Shown here one piece after another: positions 45,503 to 54,618 of a stretch of 64,000 bases of DNA; position 1 is the stretch's first letter; each line of letters starts with the position of its first letter. The DNA is from a bacterium (GTDB lineage Bacteria; Bacteroidota; Bacteroidia; Bacteroidales; Muribaculaceae). The stretch spans positions 17,106 through 81,105 of the forward strand of contig SFTJ01000007.1 in the NCBI GenBank assembly GCA_004563195.1, given 5' to 3'. A model generated the notes under the pieces. The model did no database searches. It was given only the letters and a program-made list of their open reading frames with translations, and was not told the DNA's origin. Position numbers and translations under genes: made by a program.

Positions 45503-45510
45503 TATTTTTG
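45503..45510 (+). promoter_or_regulatory. Putative -7 element
   Basis: TATTTTTG lies 26 bp before ATG 45536. It supports that start over the longer frame from 45416, which runs through the metY terminator. Confidence 0.5.
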
Positions 45511-45535
45511 CATTGTATTCAACAAGAATGGCATT

Positions 45536-46354
45536 ATGAACATACTCGACATAGCAGTTATCACATTTTCGCCCACCGGTGCATCGCGAAAAGTGGCTCT
45601 CAACATAGCTCAAGGCACCGGAGTGGCTCAAATACGCAACATCGACCTCACGCATGCTCCTTCCGAAGCCCGCCTCGGCGACAACTCGCTCGCCATAATC
45701 AGCGTGCCGGTATATGGCGGCAAACCGGCTCCTATGGCTGTGCAGCGCATGCAGCAAATCAGCGGCAACGGCACACCTGCCGTGGTGGTGGCTGTGTATG
45801 GCAATCGCCACTACGAATCGGCTCTCGAACAACTCTCCGACTTGGCTCGTGCTAAAGGCTTTAAGGTGATAGCCGCAGCCACTTTTGTGGGCGAACACTC
45901 CTACTCCACCCCCGCCACACCCATCGCCGTGGGACGCCCCGATTCCGACGATTGTGCCCAAGCACAACGCCTCGGCGCTGCCGTTATTCAGAAATTATCG
46001 TCGGGCAACGTCACTGAAGTAGATGCCGCCGCCATAGAACAACCCGCACAACCCGAAGGTGCAATGGAAGTGTTCCACGCCACCATAGCACAATGGAAGA
46101 GTCAAGGTGTGAAATCGCCGCGAACGCCCGTCACCGACGCCTCGCTATGCGTGCACTGCGGCAGCTGCGTGGCACTGTGCCCCAATCAAGCCATCGAGCG
46201 CGGCAACGAGTGCAACACCGACGCCGACCGCTGCATCAAATGCTGCGCCTGCGTGAAAGGCTGCCCGCAAAAAGCCCGCACCATGCCATCGCCATTCGCC
46301 CCACTAATCAGCAAAAACTTCGCTCCCCGCAAAGACAATAAAGTGATTCTGTAA
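45536..46354 (+). CDS. EFR1-type flavodoxin/ferredoxin fusion
   Basis: This 272-aa protein combines a flavodoxin-like domain (FSPTGASRKVALNIAQG phosphate loop, SVPVYGGKPAPMAVQRM, VVVAVYGNRHYESALEQL) with a C-terminal 2x[4Fe-4S] ferredoxin. The two clusters are CVHCGSCVALCP and CIKCCACVKGCP. It is a cytoplasmic electron carrier of unknown partner, common in anaerobes. Confidence 0.9.
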   Translation: MNILDIAVITFSPTGASRKVALNIAQGTGVAQIRNIDLTHAPSEARLGDNSLAIISVPVYGGKPAPMAVQRMQQISGNGTPAVVVAVYGNRHYESALEQLSDLARAKGFKVIAAATFVGEHSYSTPATPIAVGRPDSDDCAQAQRLGAAVIQKLSSGNVTEVDAAAIEQPAQPEGAMEVFHATIAQWKSQGVKSPRTPVTDASLCVHCGSCVALCPNQAIERGNECNTDADRCIKCCACVKGCPQKARTMPSPFAPLISKNFAPRKDNKVIL

Positions 46355-46860
46355 TTCAGCAACCACATTGCGCTATATAAAAAACACAGATAACACAAAC
46401 CGTGGCACGGATAAGCACAATAATGTGCAAATCTGTGCCTGATTTTGTGGGAATCTGCGTTAAAACCACCAACATAGCGGCTGTCCGCAAAAATGAATTG
46501 TTTTATTTCAAGAAACAAAACATCGCTGTCCAGTAAACAGGACAAGAGAAGCAAGACTGTCAGATAAAACATGTTAACGCATGGGGAAAAGAACAGGCAT
46601 TAACTTGTCATTTACCCAAGAATATCATACTTTTGCATAGTCAAAGGAGAAATGGGGCAACATAACTTTTCTTCTATAATACAAAGCGAAAACACATCAA
46701 TGGATACACAACCGATGTGTCCGCACCAACACATGGAACAATCCATATCCTCCACTGTCGGGCATCACAGAAGCGGAGAGAAATGGAAATAAACTTATAA
46801 TTATTGATGTCCCAAATAATACGGGGGACACTAATGGAATAATGCTAAACCTGTCGGTAT
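46355..46860. other. Intergenic stretch, 506 bp, border of the accessory island
   Basis: It begins with a good copy of the scattered repeat (46377-46466). After that base composition and codon style change to those of the accessory region. A weak TGTCC/GGACA hairpin lies near 46527-46546. Two tiny ATG frames (19 and 30 residues, near 46571 and 46699) have no supporting features. Confidence 0.45.
46377..46466 (+). repeat. Scattered palindromic repeat, best-preserved copy
   Basis: AAAAACACAGATAACACAAA, then GCACGGATAAGCACAATAAT, GTGCAAATCTGTGCC, and TTTTGTGGGAATCTGCGTTA. GCACGGAT..GCACA folds back on TGTGC..ATCTGTGC, giving a hairpin like that at 38709. Confidence 0.7.
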
Positions 46861-48300
46861 ATGAAAAAATATACAATCTTATTATCATCTGACGACCTAA
46901 AGGAATCATTAGCAGAGGAGTTGAATAATCTGAAGAACGACGACTCTGTCATTAAACCGAAAGATGAAATCAGCGTAATAACAGACTATAAAGAGATGAC
47001 AGACTTTGATGTCTACGTGGGCATCGGAGATATTGCAGAGGAAACATTTATGAGTCTGCTGGAGAACACGAAACCTGCCTTGCTCTGCGATATCGATTGC
47101 TCTAAGCTATACAAAGAAGACGAAATCAACCCTAAGGCAATACCCTGCACATGGGGATTGTTCAGTAGGGGGAACGACAAAAAAGAGAGTAGTTTCCTCG
47201 AGCGTTTTAATCTGTCATTCGTATATAATGATGGGGCTGACAAGGTGAAGGATTATATCGCCCCGCTCGTGTTCCGCATGCTTGAGGAATTTTCGTTCCA
47301 CAGCAAGTTCAGTGACAACTTCGCATATAAGAAACAGGCGGAGTTCGTCCACGAATTCACACAGTTCTACCTCAACAAGATGAAGAAGCTGACGAAAGCT
47401 AAAGGTTTCGTTCGCGAAGACATCAAGGGTGATTTCAACCATATAATATATAGGTATAGGCCTGGCGGTGCGGAAAAGCCATTCCGTTCTGTTGACGGAC
47501 GCGACTACGACTTCTTGATAGAATATCACCGCGGCAAGCCCTCCGAGGGCATTTACTATGGCATTAAGGGTGAAGTGACATCTGGCAACTTGGAGGAGCA
47601 ATGCGGGAAGTTCCGCAAAGAGTGGCCAAATATATTCATGATGGATAAGAGTGAGCTTCAAAATATACGCGAAAAAAGTAGAGGAGAAGACATCTTCTGG
47701 GGTTACAATTTCCAGTTGGAACTTACTGAGATTCTCAACAATACATTTCCGTGGAAAGAGTTTTTTCATTGCTATAAGCCCACCGACAACATGTGGGAGC
47801 AGAGATACTGGCTGTTCTGGGTCACACTGAATGACGACGAGGATATCGTCAAAGTTGCCGCTCGCGCAGTGAAGCTGATGGCCAAGACTTTTGAGAGATG
47901 TATGATTATAAAGGAGCAAGATAGATTGTATGAGGCTCCTGATAATAAACCAAACGAATGTGACACAAATCAGAGAACCAACTTTACGGAAGAATCGTAT
48001 GAAATATTTGTGAAGAAGATGGGGTATGATGATAGCGGGAATAGCTATGGTGAAATGCTGATAAATGAATTGATAAAGGAAGGGTATGTGTTTGAGGATT
48101 TCAGATATGAAAAATGTTATAGGTGCATTAAGAACAACAGAACAATAAAGAAAAAACTAAATGAAATCAAAAAAGAACGATCGCAAATATTATTTCCAGA
48201 ATACAGAAGCGACGATAGAAGAATACCATGGGATGATATAGATCGTGTGTTTCTACCCAAATCATTGAATCCTTCAAAAGGGGCATTTGCAAACGCATAG
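46861..48300 (+). CDS. Hypothetical protein, 479 aa
   Basis: I do not recognise a family. It has no signal peptide or membrane helix. The N-terminus (YTILLSSDDLKESLAEEL ... FDVYVGIGDIAEE) looks like an alpha/beta domain. The middle contains a conserved-looking FNHIIYRYRPGGAEKPFRSV and DYDFLIEYHRGK, and an aromatic-rich segment (DNMWEQRYWLFWVTLNDDED). The C-terminus is lysine-rich (TIKKKLNEIKKERSQI). Composition is AT-richer than the core genes, and the neighbours are accessory, so horizontal acquisition and a mobile or defence role are plausible but unproven. Confidence 0.7.
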   Translation: MKKYTILLSSDDLKESLAEELNNLKNDDSVIKPKDEISVITDYKEMTDFDVYVGIGDIAEETFMSLLENTKPALLCDIDCSKLYKEDEINPKAIPCTWGLFSRGNDKKESSFLERFNLSFVYNDGADKVKDYIAPLVFRMLEEFSFHSKFSDNFAYKKQAEFVHEFTQFYLNKMKKLTKAKGFVREDIKGDFNHIIYRYRPGGAEKPFRSVDGRDYDFLIEYHRGKPSEGIYYGIKGEVTSGNLEEQCGKFRKEWPNIFMMDKSELQNIREKSRGEDIFWGYNFQLELTEILNNTFPWKEFFHCYKPTDNMWEQRYWLFWVTLNDDEDIVKVAARAVKLMAKTFERCMIIKEQDRLYEAPDNKPNECDTNQRTNFTEESYEIFVKKMGYDDSGNSYGEMLINELIKEGYVFEDFRYEKCYRCIKNNRTIKKKLNEIKKERSQILFPEYRSDDRRIPWDDIDRVFLPKSLNPSKGAFANA

Positions 48301-48363
48301 TTATAACGAATGTTAATTTTGTTTTAGGCAAGACGGCTGGTCATAAACAAATGTCATATCTTA

Positions 48364-48392
48364 GCACCGACTTCAAGAATTGAGGTCGGTGC
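48364..48392 (+). terminator. Hairpin after the 479-aa gene
   Basis: GCACCGACTTCAA (48364-48376) pairs with TTGAGGTCGGTGC (48380-48392) with one G-U pair and a GAA loop. The tail CTATATAATTAT has few T in a row, so termination may be weak. Confidence 0.5.
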
Positions 48393-48497
48393 CTATATAA
48401 TTATCAACGCAGCATTGAACAATAAGTAAACTCTCAACGCTAACAAAAAACAAAGTGTATGGGAACAATAATAGTAACACGAATAATAACCGACTAT

Positions 48498-49250
48498 ATG
48501 AAAAAGACATTATTTCAACTTGCGAGTACGACAATGCTGTTCATCAGTGTTATAGCATCTTATGGTTGCAAGAATTACAATAAACTTGCAGCAGAGTTTG
48601 AAGCTAATCTCCCTGATTCATTGGTAGTCCTGATGACCTACGATAATCCGGAGAAAGACATGCATTTGGTTTATTACAAGAATATTGACAATGAGGGTTA
48701 TGAATGCATACATGAAATATACAAGTACGACCTCGCTACTTCGTCTGTTGATACCATCAGGTTTAACAATATGATAGACGATAGTGAGTCGTGCAATCTA
48801 AGAATTCTATGCGATACAAAACACATCGTTGTGTTAGAACAAATATTAGGAGGGGATTATTTCGAGCTCTTCGCATATAACCCCAAAAACGACAAACTCA
48901 AGAAGTTCGGACATGGCTCAGCCATAGAGATGCCCAACGATTCCGTTTTGACCTGTATCGAAACAGAGGAGGATTCCCGCTATATTGTGACGACACACAC
49001 AACATACGACTATAAGGGAAAGAGGATCAAATCACAAACCGACAGGGAGATAAAACCGGAAGAAATATATGTATGGCAATGCAAATGGTGCGACAAGATA
49101 GTCAATTCGTCCCAAGAACCAGGAGATGCCCCGGGGTCATGTATAGCATCAAAGAGAACCACTATCGGTGAGATTCTTGACGCAGATTATATGCTACATG
49201 AATATAACGGCAACCGACATAAATGGATAAAGATTGGCAGGGCAAATTAA
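48498..49250 (+). CDS. Hypothetical lipoprotein, 250 aa
   Basis: The start at ATG 48498 (MKKTLFQLASTTMLFISVIA) gives a clean signal peptide with lipobox ASYGC-KNYN; the longer frame from 48459 does not. The mature protein is beta-rich and propeller-like (MHLVYYKNIDNEGYECIHEI, HIVVLEQILGGDYFELFAYN). A cysteine pair is present in VWQCKWCDKI. No family is recognised. Confidence 0.75.
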   Translation: MKKTLFQLASTTMLFISVIASYGCKNYNKLAAEFEANLPDSLVVLMTYDNPEKDMHLVYYKNIDNEGYECIHEIYKYDLATSSVDTIRFNNMIDDSESCNLRILCDTKHIVVLEQILGGDYFELFAYNPKNDKLKKFGHGSAIEMPNDSVLTCIETEEDSRYIVTTHTTYDYKGKRIKSQTDREIKPEEIYVWQCKWCDKIVNSSQEPGDAPGSCIASKRTTIGEILDADYMLHEYNGNRHKWIKIGRAN

Positions 49251-49281
49251 TAAATAGATGCAACAAACAGCAATGCCCCCT

Positions 49282-49357
49282 TCCCTAAGAATATCGCCAA
49301 ATTTTCAACGACAGGAGACAAACATGCTGGTGGCTCACGCTCATCGGGTGTGAGCCA
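49282..49357 (+). repeat. Structured repeat element, copy 1
   Basis: A 33-bp sequence (TCCCTAAGAATATCGCCAAA and on to ACGACAG, 49282-49314) is followed by a hairpin TGGCTCAC (49331-49338) with GTGAGCCA (49350-49357). Confidence 0.65.
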
Positions 49358-49710
49358 TTCTGCATCAATAAAGGCTACGAAGTAAAAATTACTACGGCAA
49401 ATTAAAAATAGAACAGAGGAAGAAAATTCTTGCCCTTTTCTTTGCACATTTGAAATAAATGCACTTTATTTGCGAAGTGTATTCCAACATAGCAAGGTCG
49501 GTAACACATAACAGGCAGGAACACGTATTCACTCCTGCATCTCGGTAGCGAGACACACAGACAGAATACAAGGTAGAACTAAAACATAACTTAAGAAACA
49601 GATACAAACGTAATCCGCAGCATAATGGAAGACAAATCCATAGTTGCGTATTCACCATAAAAACATAAATAGAACATATTATATCATTGGGCTTTTAGCT
49701 CTTGTCCTCG

Positions 49711-49785
49711 TCCCTAAGAATATCGCCAAATTTTCAACGACAGAGAACAAGCAGACTGGAGGTTCACGTCAACAGGGCGTGGGCT
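49711..49785 (+). repeat. Structured repeat element, copy 2
   Basis: The same 33 bp without a mismatch (49711-49743), then GGTTCACG (49761-49768) facing CGTGGGCT (49778-49785). The hairpin sequence differs from copy 1 but pairing is kept by G-U pairs, suggesting the structure matters. Confidence 0.65.
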
Positions 49786-49818
49786 GTTCTATGCTTGTCG
49801 GTCGTATGGTCACTTGGC

Positions 49819-50040
49819 GGTAACCTTTAGGGAAGGCAAGCAGAAGAATGGTTGCACGCCTTTTCTTTGCCCACAATCTATCAATTCTAAAAATCATATT
49901 TGTCTATGTTACGAGGAAAGAAAACATTCAAATGCGACAACTGCGGCCACACCTTCAAGGCTTTTGACATAGAGCTTGCCGCCACTGTATACTCCCAACC
50001 CATGCCCTGCCCCAAATGCGGCAGCCGCCACACCATGCCC
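49819..50040 (+). repeat. Long direct repeat A (leader plus zinc-ribbon gene)
   Basis: From GGTAACCTTTAGGGAAGGCA onward the sequence is nearly identical to 54890-55110. The ~87 bp before the gene are almost perfect (one A missing in copy B); the coding part is more diverged. The two copies are about 5.07 kb apart and flank the YkvA-like gene and the GTPase pair. Confidence 0.8.
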
Positions 50041-50109
50041 GTCTCCTTCTTCGGATGCACTGACCGGAAGACATACATGAAGATATGGGAAATGATGGAC
50101 AAGAAATAA
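49906..50109 (+). CDS. Small zinc-ribbon protein, 67 aa (copy A)
   Basis: MLRGKKTFKCDNCGHTFKAF starts at ATG 49906. Two CxxC pairs (CDNC and CPKC) about 36 residues apart form a rubredoxin-like zinc ribbon. The C-terminus is helical (RKTYMKIWEMMDKK). It is paralogous to the gene at 54976. Such ribbons bind nucleic acid or protein; the role here is unknown. Confidence 0.8.
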   Translation: MLRGKKTFKCDNCGHTFKAFDIELAATVYSQPMPCPKCGSRHTMPVSFFGCTDRKTYMKIWEMMDKK

Positions 50110-50130
50110 CTATAAACTAACTATAAGATG

Positions 50131-50400
50131 ATGAACGACAACAAGCAACTCCCATCAACCACCGGAGCCTAGGTGCTCATGGTGCTCTGCCTGCTGTATG
50201 GCGTAAGCCCCATTGACATAATCCCCGACATTCCCGTCGTCGGCCAGATTGATGACTTGATTATTCTGGCGTCAGGCGGACTGAACCTTGCGCAAAGCTA
50301 TATGGAGCGTGCCGAATCCTCTCTCGCCTCCGTCGTAAAAGTAGTGAAATGGATAGTCATCGCCCTGTTTGCTGTGGCGATAGTGAATTTGTTTAAGTAA
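50131..50400 (+). pseudogene. YkvA/DUF1232 membrane protein gene with in-frame amber codon
   Basis: From ATG 50131 (50128 is also ATG) the frame reads MNDNKQLPSTTGA, then TAG at 50170-50172, then continues VLMVLCLLYGVSPIDIIPDI-PVVGQIDDLIILASGG to 50400. SPIDIIPDxPxxGxxDD is the DUF1232 signature. The stop falls where a Trp codon (TGG) would fit, so one base change could explain it. Restart at GTG 50173 or ATG 50179 could give a shorter protein with the core and the C-terminal helix (VVKWIVIALFAVAIVNLF). It is a pseudogene, a sequencing error or a restart product. Confidence 0.7.
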
Positions 50401-50440
50401 AACGCGCAGATTACAACATACTAATATAATACAAATTATT

Positions 50441-52906
50441 ATGACTCCCAAAGAAATAATATTACAACATTATAGAGAACTTGGAAAGCTTGAAAGGCAG
50501 CATCCAAATTCATTTTGTTGTTTATGGAATGGTGTGAGTTCTTTCTTCCAATATTCACTATCTAAAATAGATATGCTTAGTAATGAAGAACCACTGTTAT
50601 TTATGTGGGGTGATTCCGCGAAGGTAGTTCTTACTTCACACAGACTGCATTTATTTAAGAGTGGTGTTTATTATCCATTCGATTTGAAAGATGTGAATAT
50701 TAAGAGTTGTATCTCTGGCATTATTGTTTGCAGCGGAGAGTATAAGAGTTTCAAGCAGGTTGTGCTACCTATTGAGTTGTTCAAAACATATAATACGGCT
50801 TTTTGGACAAATCTTTTGTCCAAAATGGTGCAGGCAGCCAAGAGCGTATCAGATTTTACTCGTGAAGATTCCAGTGTCCAGAGTTTTTTAATGACAATTC
50901 CAAGTAATAGCACCTATGGCAAGATAAGTAAACCAGATATCCTGAGCAATGAAAAGTTATCCACAAAGGATAATATTGAGAATGCACATAGTCAATTAAA
51001 TAACATAATCAATGCTTTAATGACAAATCCAAGTAATAGCACATATAAAACACAATCGGAATTAAATCGTGTTAAGACAAATGAAAGAAACCCAAATAGT
51101 CAGACAAGTAAACCAAATATCCTGAGCAATGAAAAGTTATCCACAAAGGATAATATTGAGAAAGCATATAGTCAACTAATTGAGATAATTAATGACGCAT
51201 ATTCTGATATTGCAGGGCTGAAAGGTGTGAATCGTAAGTTTGACGAAATTAAGAATAATGTCGTTTCGGTTTTTAATTCTCAGGTAAAAGATGCAAAAGA
51301 CCAGTTGACCAAGGCAAAAAATGATACTGTTTGGGACAATCTCGTTATCGCTTTCTTTGGAGAGACCAACGCAGGAAAGAGTACCATTATAGAAACATTC
51401 CGCATCCTGTTTGATCCTAACCGTAAGAAAGAAGACGGTCTGATTGTTGGAGACGGACAACATGACTTTACAAAAACTTATTGTGAATATAAGCTCTCAA
51501 TAAGTGGTAAACCTTTCACGCTCATAGATGTACCAGGAATTGAAGGAAAGGAAGAAGATTTCCGGGATACAATCAAGAGTGCTTTACAAAAGGCTCATAT
51601 CGTATTCTATATCAATGGGCATAATAAGAAACCGGATGAAGCCACTGCCAAGAAAATCAAGAATTATCTTGGTGACTGGGTAAAGGTTTATTCTGTATAC
51701 AATGTGCGTGGCGGAGTAAGTGATTACGATGAAGAAGATGATCGAGAGACTTTGTTTACTGAAGGAGTAAAGAAGAATGAGTCACTCATCAAAGAAGAGT
51801 TTAAGAAAATTTTGGGAGATGTTTATAAAGGCAATCTGACCATACAGGCCAAGTTGGCAATGTGCGCTAAAGCATCTTTCTCAAAAAAACGTGATGATCT
51901 TATTAAAGACCAACAAAAGCTGCTGAGGCATTTTGAAGGCTCGCCAGAAAAAGTTCTACAGTTCAGTCAGTTCCAGACAATTGTCAATTTGGTAGATGAG
52001 AAGTCTGCCAATTTCAAAAAGGAAATCATTGAGGCAAATAAGCAGAAACTGATATCTCTTGCATCAAGAATTGCTAATGATATTTCTAATACAATGGTAT
52101 CACAAAAAACTTATGTAGACAGACTTAAAGGCAATCTTAATGTGGCTGAAAGGGAAATATGCAACAATATGCTTAATAATGCTCAGCATAGTATTTCCTC
52201 AACATTAAAGACTATGATAGATTCTTCTTTTGGAGATTTGAAATCTTACGCTTTTGGCTGTATAGATAGAGGAGAGCCCAATTTAAAACATAAGGTTGAC
52301 AATTATCAACAGAGATGCTTCAATGACCTAAAAAACGGAATCACTTATCGAGTGAAAGATAACTTAAAAAAGGTAGAACAGACGTCCAATAGGAAATTGA
52401 AAGAACTGGATGGAGTAAACATCAAACCGTTGTCTTTTAATAATTATATCGACTTCGATGCAGAAATTGATTTCACGGAAGCGTTTGAAGAGTTGGATAT
52501 TGATTTCGCAGATGTTGTGAATTGGGCTGGTAAAACAGCTGGCACAGCAGCGGTAGGTGCTGCTATTGGGTCAGTTATTCCAGGATTAGGGACTATGATT
52601 GGTGCCGCTATTGGAGGCATCGTAGGTGGAGTCGTTCATGCTGCAAGTGGTGATGGCGGGAAAGCAGATGCAAGGAAAAGCGTATCTGACGCAATTAACA
52701 AAGCCAAAGATAAAGCTAACAGAGATGTCAATAAATCCTTGGCATCTGTGTTCGAAAATATGAGGCAAGTAGGCAAAGACCTAAAGAAGGCAATTCAAAC
52801 GGAAAAGAGAAATATCAATACTTTGCAAGAAGCTATTGACGATTTTGATAACGATATTAATGGATATGTTTCACAGTTAAAACAACAGAGATATGGAAGA
52901 ATTTAA
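50441..52906 (+). CDS. Dynamin-like GTPase 1, 821 aa
   Basis: Residues ~45-115 may form a PH-like beta domain (PLLFMWGDSAKVVLTSHRLH). A duplicated linker follows (163-187 and 223-247). The GTPase begins near 300: G1 GETNAGKST (307-315), G3 LIDVPGIEG (DVPG 363-366). The expected G4 N/TKxD is not evident (VYSVYNVRGGVSDY instead). Long helices follow, then a glycine-zipper membrane-insertion segment at ~694-740 (TAAVGAAIGSVIPGLGTMIG) and a C-terminal helix. This order (GTPase, stalk helices, membrane paddle) is that of bacterial dynamins. It overlaps GTPase 2 by 14 bp. Confidence 0.8.
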   Translation: MTPKEIILQHYRELGKLERQHPNSFCCLWNGVSSFFQYSLSKIDMLSNEEPLLFMWGDSAKVVLTSHRLHLFKSGVYYPFDLKDVNIKSCISGIIVCSGEYKSFKQVVLPIELFKTYNTAFWTNLLSKMVQAAKSVSDFTREDSSVQSFLMTIPSNSTYGKISKPDILSNEKLSTKDNIENAHSQLNNIINALMTNPSNSTYKTQSELNRVKTNERNPNSQTSKPNILSNEKLSTKDNIEKAYSQLIEIINDAYSDIAGLKGVNRKFDEIKNNVVSVFNSQVKDAKDQLTKAKNDTVWDNLVIAFFGETNAGKSTIIETFRILFDPNRKKEDGLIVGDGQHDFTKTYCEYKLSISGKPFTLIDVPGIEGKEEDFRDTIKSALQKAHIVFYINGHNKKPDEATAKKIKNYLGDWVKVYSVYNVRGGVSDYDEEDDRETLFTEGVKKNESLIKEEFKKILGDVYKGNLTIQAKLAMCAKASFSKKRDDLIKDQQKLLRHFEGSPEKVLQFSQFQTIVNLVDEKSANFKKEIIEANKQKLISLASRIANDISNTMVSQKTYVDRLKGNLNVAEREICNNMLNNAQHSISSTLKTMIDSSFGDLKSYAFGCIDRGEPNLKHKVDNYQQRCFNDLKNGITYRVKDNLKKVEQTSNRKLKELDGVNIKPLSFNNYIDFDAEIDFTEAFEELDIDFADVVNWAGKTAGTAAVGAAIGSVIPGLGTMIGAAIGGIVGGVVHAASGDGGKADARKSVSDAINKAKDKANRDVNKSLASVFENMRQVGKDLKKAIQTEKRNINTLQEAIDDFDNDINGYVSQLKQQRYGRI
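50927..51180 (+). repeat. Internal duplication in GTPase 1, period 180 bp
   Basis: 50927-51000 and 51107-51180 are almost identical (both encode ILSNEKLSTKDNIE). Just upstream, 50891 and 51020 share ATGACAA-TCCAAGTAATAGC at a period of 129 bp. So the second copy carries an extra ~51 bp (17 codons) between the two parts. It is a recent in-frame linker expansion. Confidence 0.8.
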
Positions 52907-54584
52907 TATTAGAAGCAAAAAGGCTGAAAAGCTAAAAGCTCTGAAAAGCATTCTCTCTGAAGGTGTAGGGATGATGCCTGAGCTGAAATCTTATTTGAAC
53001 AAGATTGACAGTATTATCAATACCTTAAATGATGGTGAGATAAGTGTTGTCCTGCTTGGAAGTTTTGCCGACGGAAAGACCAGCGTAGTTGCAGGACTTC
53101 TGGGACGATTGGAAGATAATATGAAGATTGATGTTGATGAATCGTCAGATGAACTGACCATTTATCGCCCGAAAGACTTGAAGAAAGGCTTTAAGATTGT
53201 TGACACTCCGGGACTCTTTGGAACAAAGCATAAAGAGATAGATGGAGAAAATGTTAAATTCTCAAGTATAACTGAGAAATACATTTCCGAAGCTCATATC
53301 ATCATTTATGTTTGTGATGCAGTTGTTCCGTTGAAGGATAGTCATGTTGAGATTCTTAGAAGAGTCATGAGAACCTATCACAAGTTGGACAATACAATCT
53401 TTGTAATCAACAAAATGGATGAAGCTGGTTATGACTTGCTTGACCCAGAAGATTTTGCGAGAGGCTCAGAGATAAAGAAGAATAATATCATTTCACGTCT
53501 TCGTGACAGACTCAATTTGACCCCTGACGAGGAGAAAAGGTTGCATGTTGTATGTATAGCAGCCGATCCTAAAGGGAAAGGACTGCATCATTGGTTTAAC
53601 AAAATTGATTATTATTATGAACGTTCGCACATCAAAGACTTGAGAAACTGTATCAATCAAGTTGTTGATAACGCTGACGTTGATTCTCTTGTCGAGTCTT
53701 CACATCAAACATCTGTCGATGATGTAGTAAGCAGTCTGAGCCAAGCCATTGAAAAAACATCTAAGCCTATTGGTAAGGAAATAACAAAGATACAGGAGAG
53801 ACGTGGCGAACTGGAGGAAGATCAGAAACAACTCAAAAACGAACTCATCCTCTCCAAGAATGAATTGAGAGACTCTCTCAATACTCTTAAGAATGACATC
53901 ATACGTGATATAAATGGAGCTTCTATTGATACCATTGGAGAAATATTACAGTCACAAATAGGAGTGGAGAATGATAAAGTATCTTTTTACGTATTCAATG
54001 ATAAGGTGAATTCTCTGATTGAGCGTTGTTGTGAGACAAACGCCAAGGCGGTAGAATCAAATATTCAATTGTTACAAGAAGAATTCTCGCGGCAAAATGA
54101 GATGGTGGATCAACTTATCGCTAAAGGATTAGGACAACTCAAAAACCTTACCGTTACAGGAGAACAGGTAAAAGCTATAAGAGACGTTGTCGCTTCCAGT
54201 TACAAATTCAAGCCTTGGGGTGCTATTAATCTTGGGAAAAATATCACGAAATGGGCTGGATGGATTGGAGCTGGACTATCTATAGGTGTCGAGCTTTATT
54301 CTTGGTATAAGAAATATCGTGATGGCGAGAAATTAGAAAAAATGAAGCTTGAGTTGGCTAATGCAATTAATCAGACAATGGCAGACCTATTCAAGTCATT
54401 TGAGTCGGATGAGTCATATTTTAAGAATTTTGCTCCTTCATATTTGCAAATGTGTCAAGCTCTAAAAGACAGAGAAAAAGAAGTAACTCAGCTTCAACAG
54501 AGAGTCAAAGACTTAGAGAAATTTAAGCAACGTATTGATGATTGGCGTAATTCTGCTGAATATGCCGATTTTGAAGAGGTTTGA
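52893..54584 (+). CDS. Dynamin-like GTPase 2, 563 aa (LeoA-like)
   Basis: G1 is LLGSFADGKTSVVAGLLG (GKTS 61-64), G3 is IVDTPGLFGT (104-107), and G4 is a clean NKMD (173-176). From ~260 to 330 a coiled coil is predicted (KIQERRGELEEDQKQLKNEL). A hydrophobic stretch near 425-445 (WAGWIGAGLSIGVELYSWY) could insert in membrane, and a C-terminal coiled coil (REKEVTQLQQRVKDLEKFKQ) ends the protein. Length and G1 style resemble LeoA of the LeoABC dynamins. Translational overlap with GTPase 1 implies a paired complex. Bacterial dynamin pairs of this kind act in membrane stress or phage defence (Eleos); that role is inferred here. Confidence 0.82.
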   Translation: MEEFNIRSKKAEKLKALKSILSEGVGMMPELKSYLNKIDSIINTLNDGEISVVLLGSFADGKTSVVAGLLGRLEDNMKIDVDESSDELTIYRPKDLKKGFKIVDTPGLFGTKHKEIDGENVKFSSITEKYISEAHIIIYVCDAVVPLKDSHVEILRRVMRTYHKLDNTIFVINKMDEAGYDLLDPEDFARGSEIKKNNIISRLRDRLNLTPDEEKRLHVVCIAADPKGKGLHHWFNKIDYYYERSHIKDLRNCINQVVDNADVDSLVESSHQTSVDDVVSSLSQAIEKTSKPIGKEITKIQERRGELEEDQKQLKNELILSKNELRDSLNTLKNDIIRDINGASIDTIGEILQSQIGVENDKVSFYVFNDKVNSLIERCCETNAKAVESNIQLLQEEFSRQNEMVDQLIAKGLGQLKNLTVTGEQVKAIRDVVASSYKFKPWGAINLGKNITKWAGWIGAGLSIGVELYSWYKKYRDGEKLEKMKLELANAINQTMADLFKSFESDESYFKNFAPSYLQMCQALKDREKEVTQLQQRVKDLEKFKQRIDDWRNSAEYADFEEV

Positions 54585-54618
54585 TTAATAATATTTTAAC
54601 CAAATTAATATTTTTATT

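Larger units (their letters stand above)
49251..49905. other. Intergenic stretch, 655 bp, with two families of repeats
   Basis: It contains two copies of a 33-bp sequence plus hairpin (49282-49357 and 49711-49785) and the leader part of the long direct repeat A (49819 onward). The rest (49358-49710) is AT-rich with no clear frame. Confidence 0.55.

Noticed and set aside
46571..46789. Two tiny ATG frames (19 and 30 codons)
   Set aside because: No hydrophobic or domain signal and no promoter; nothing distinguishes them from chance.
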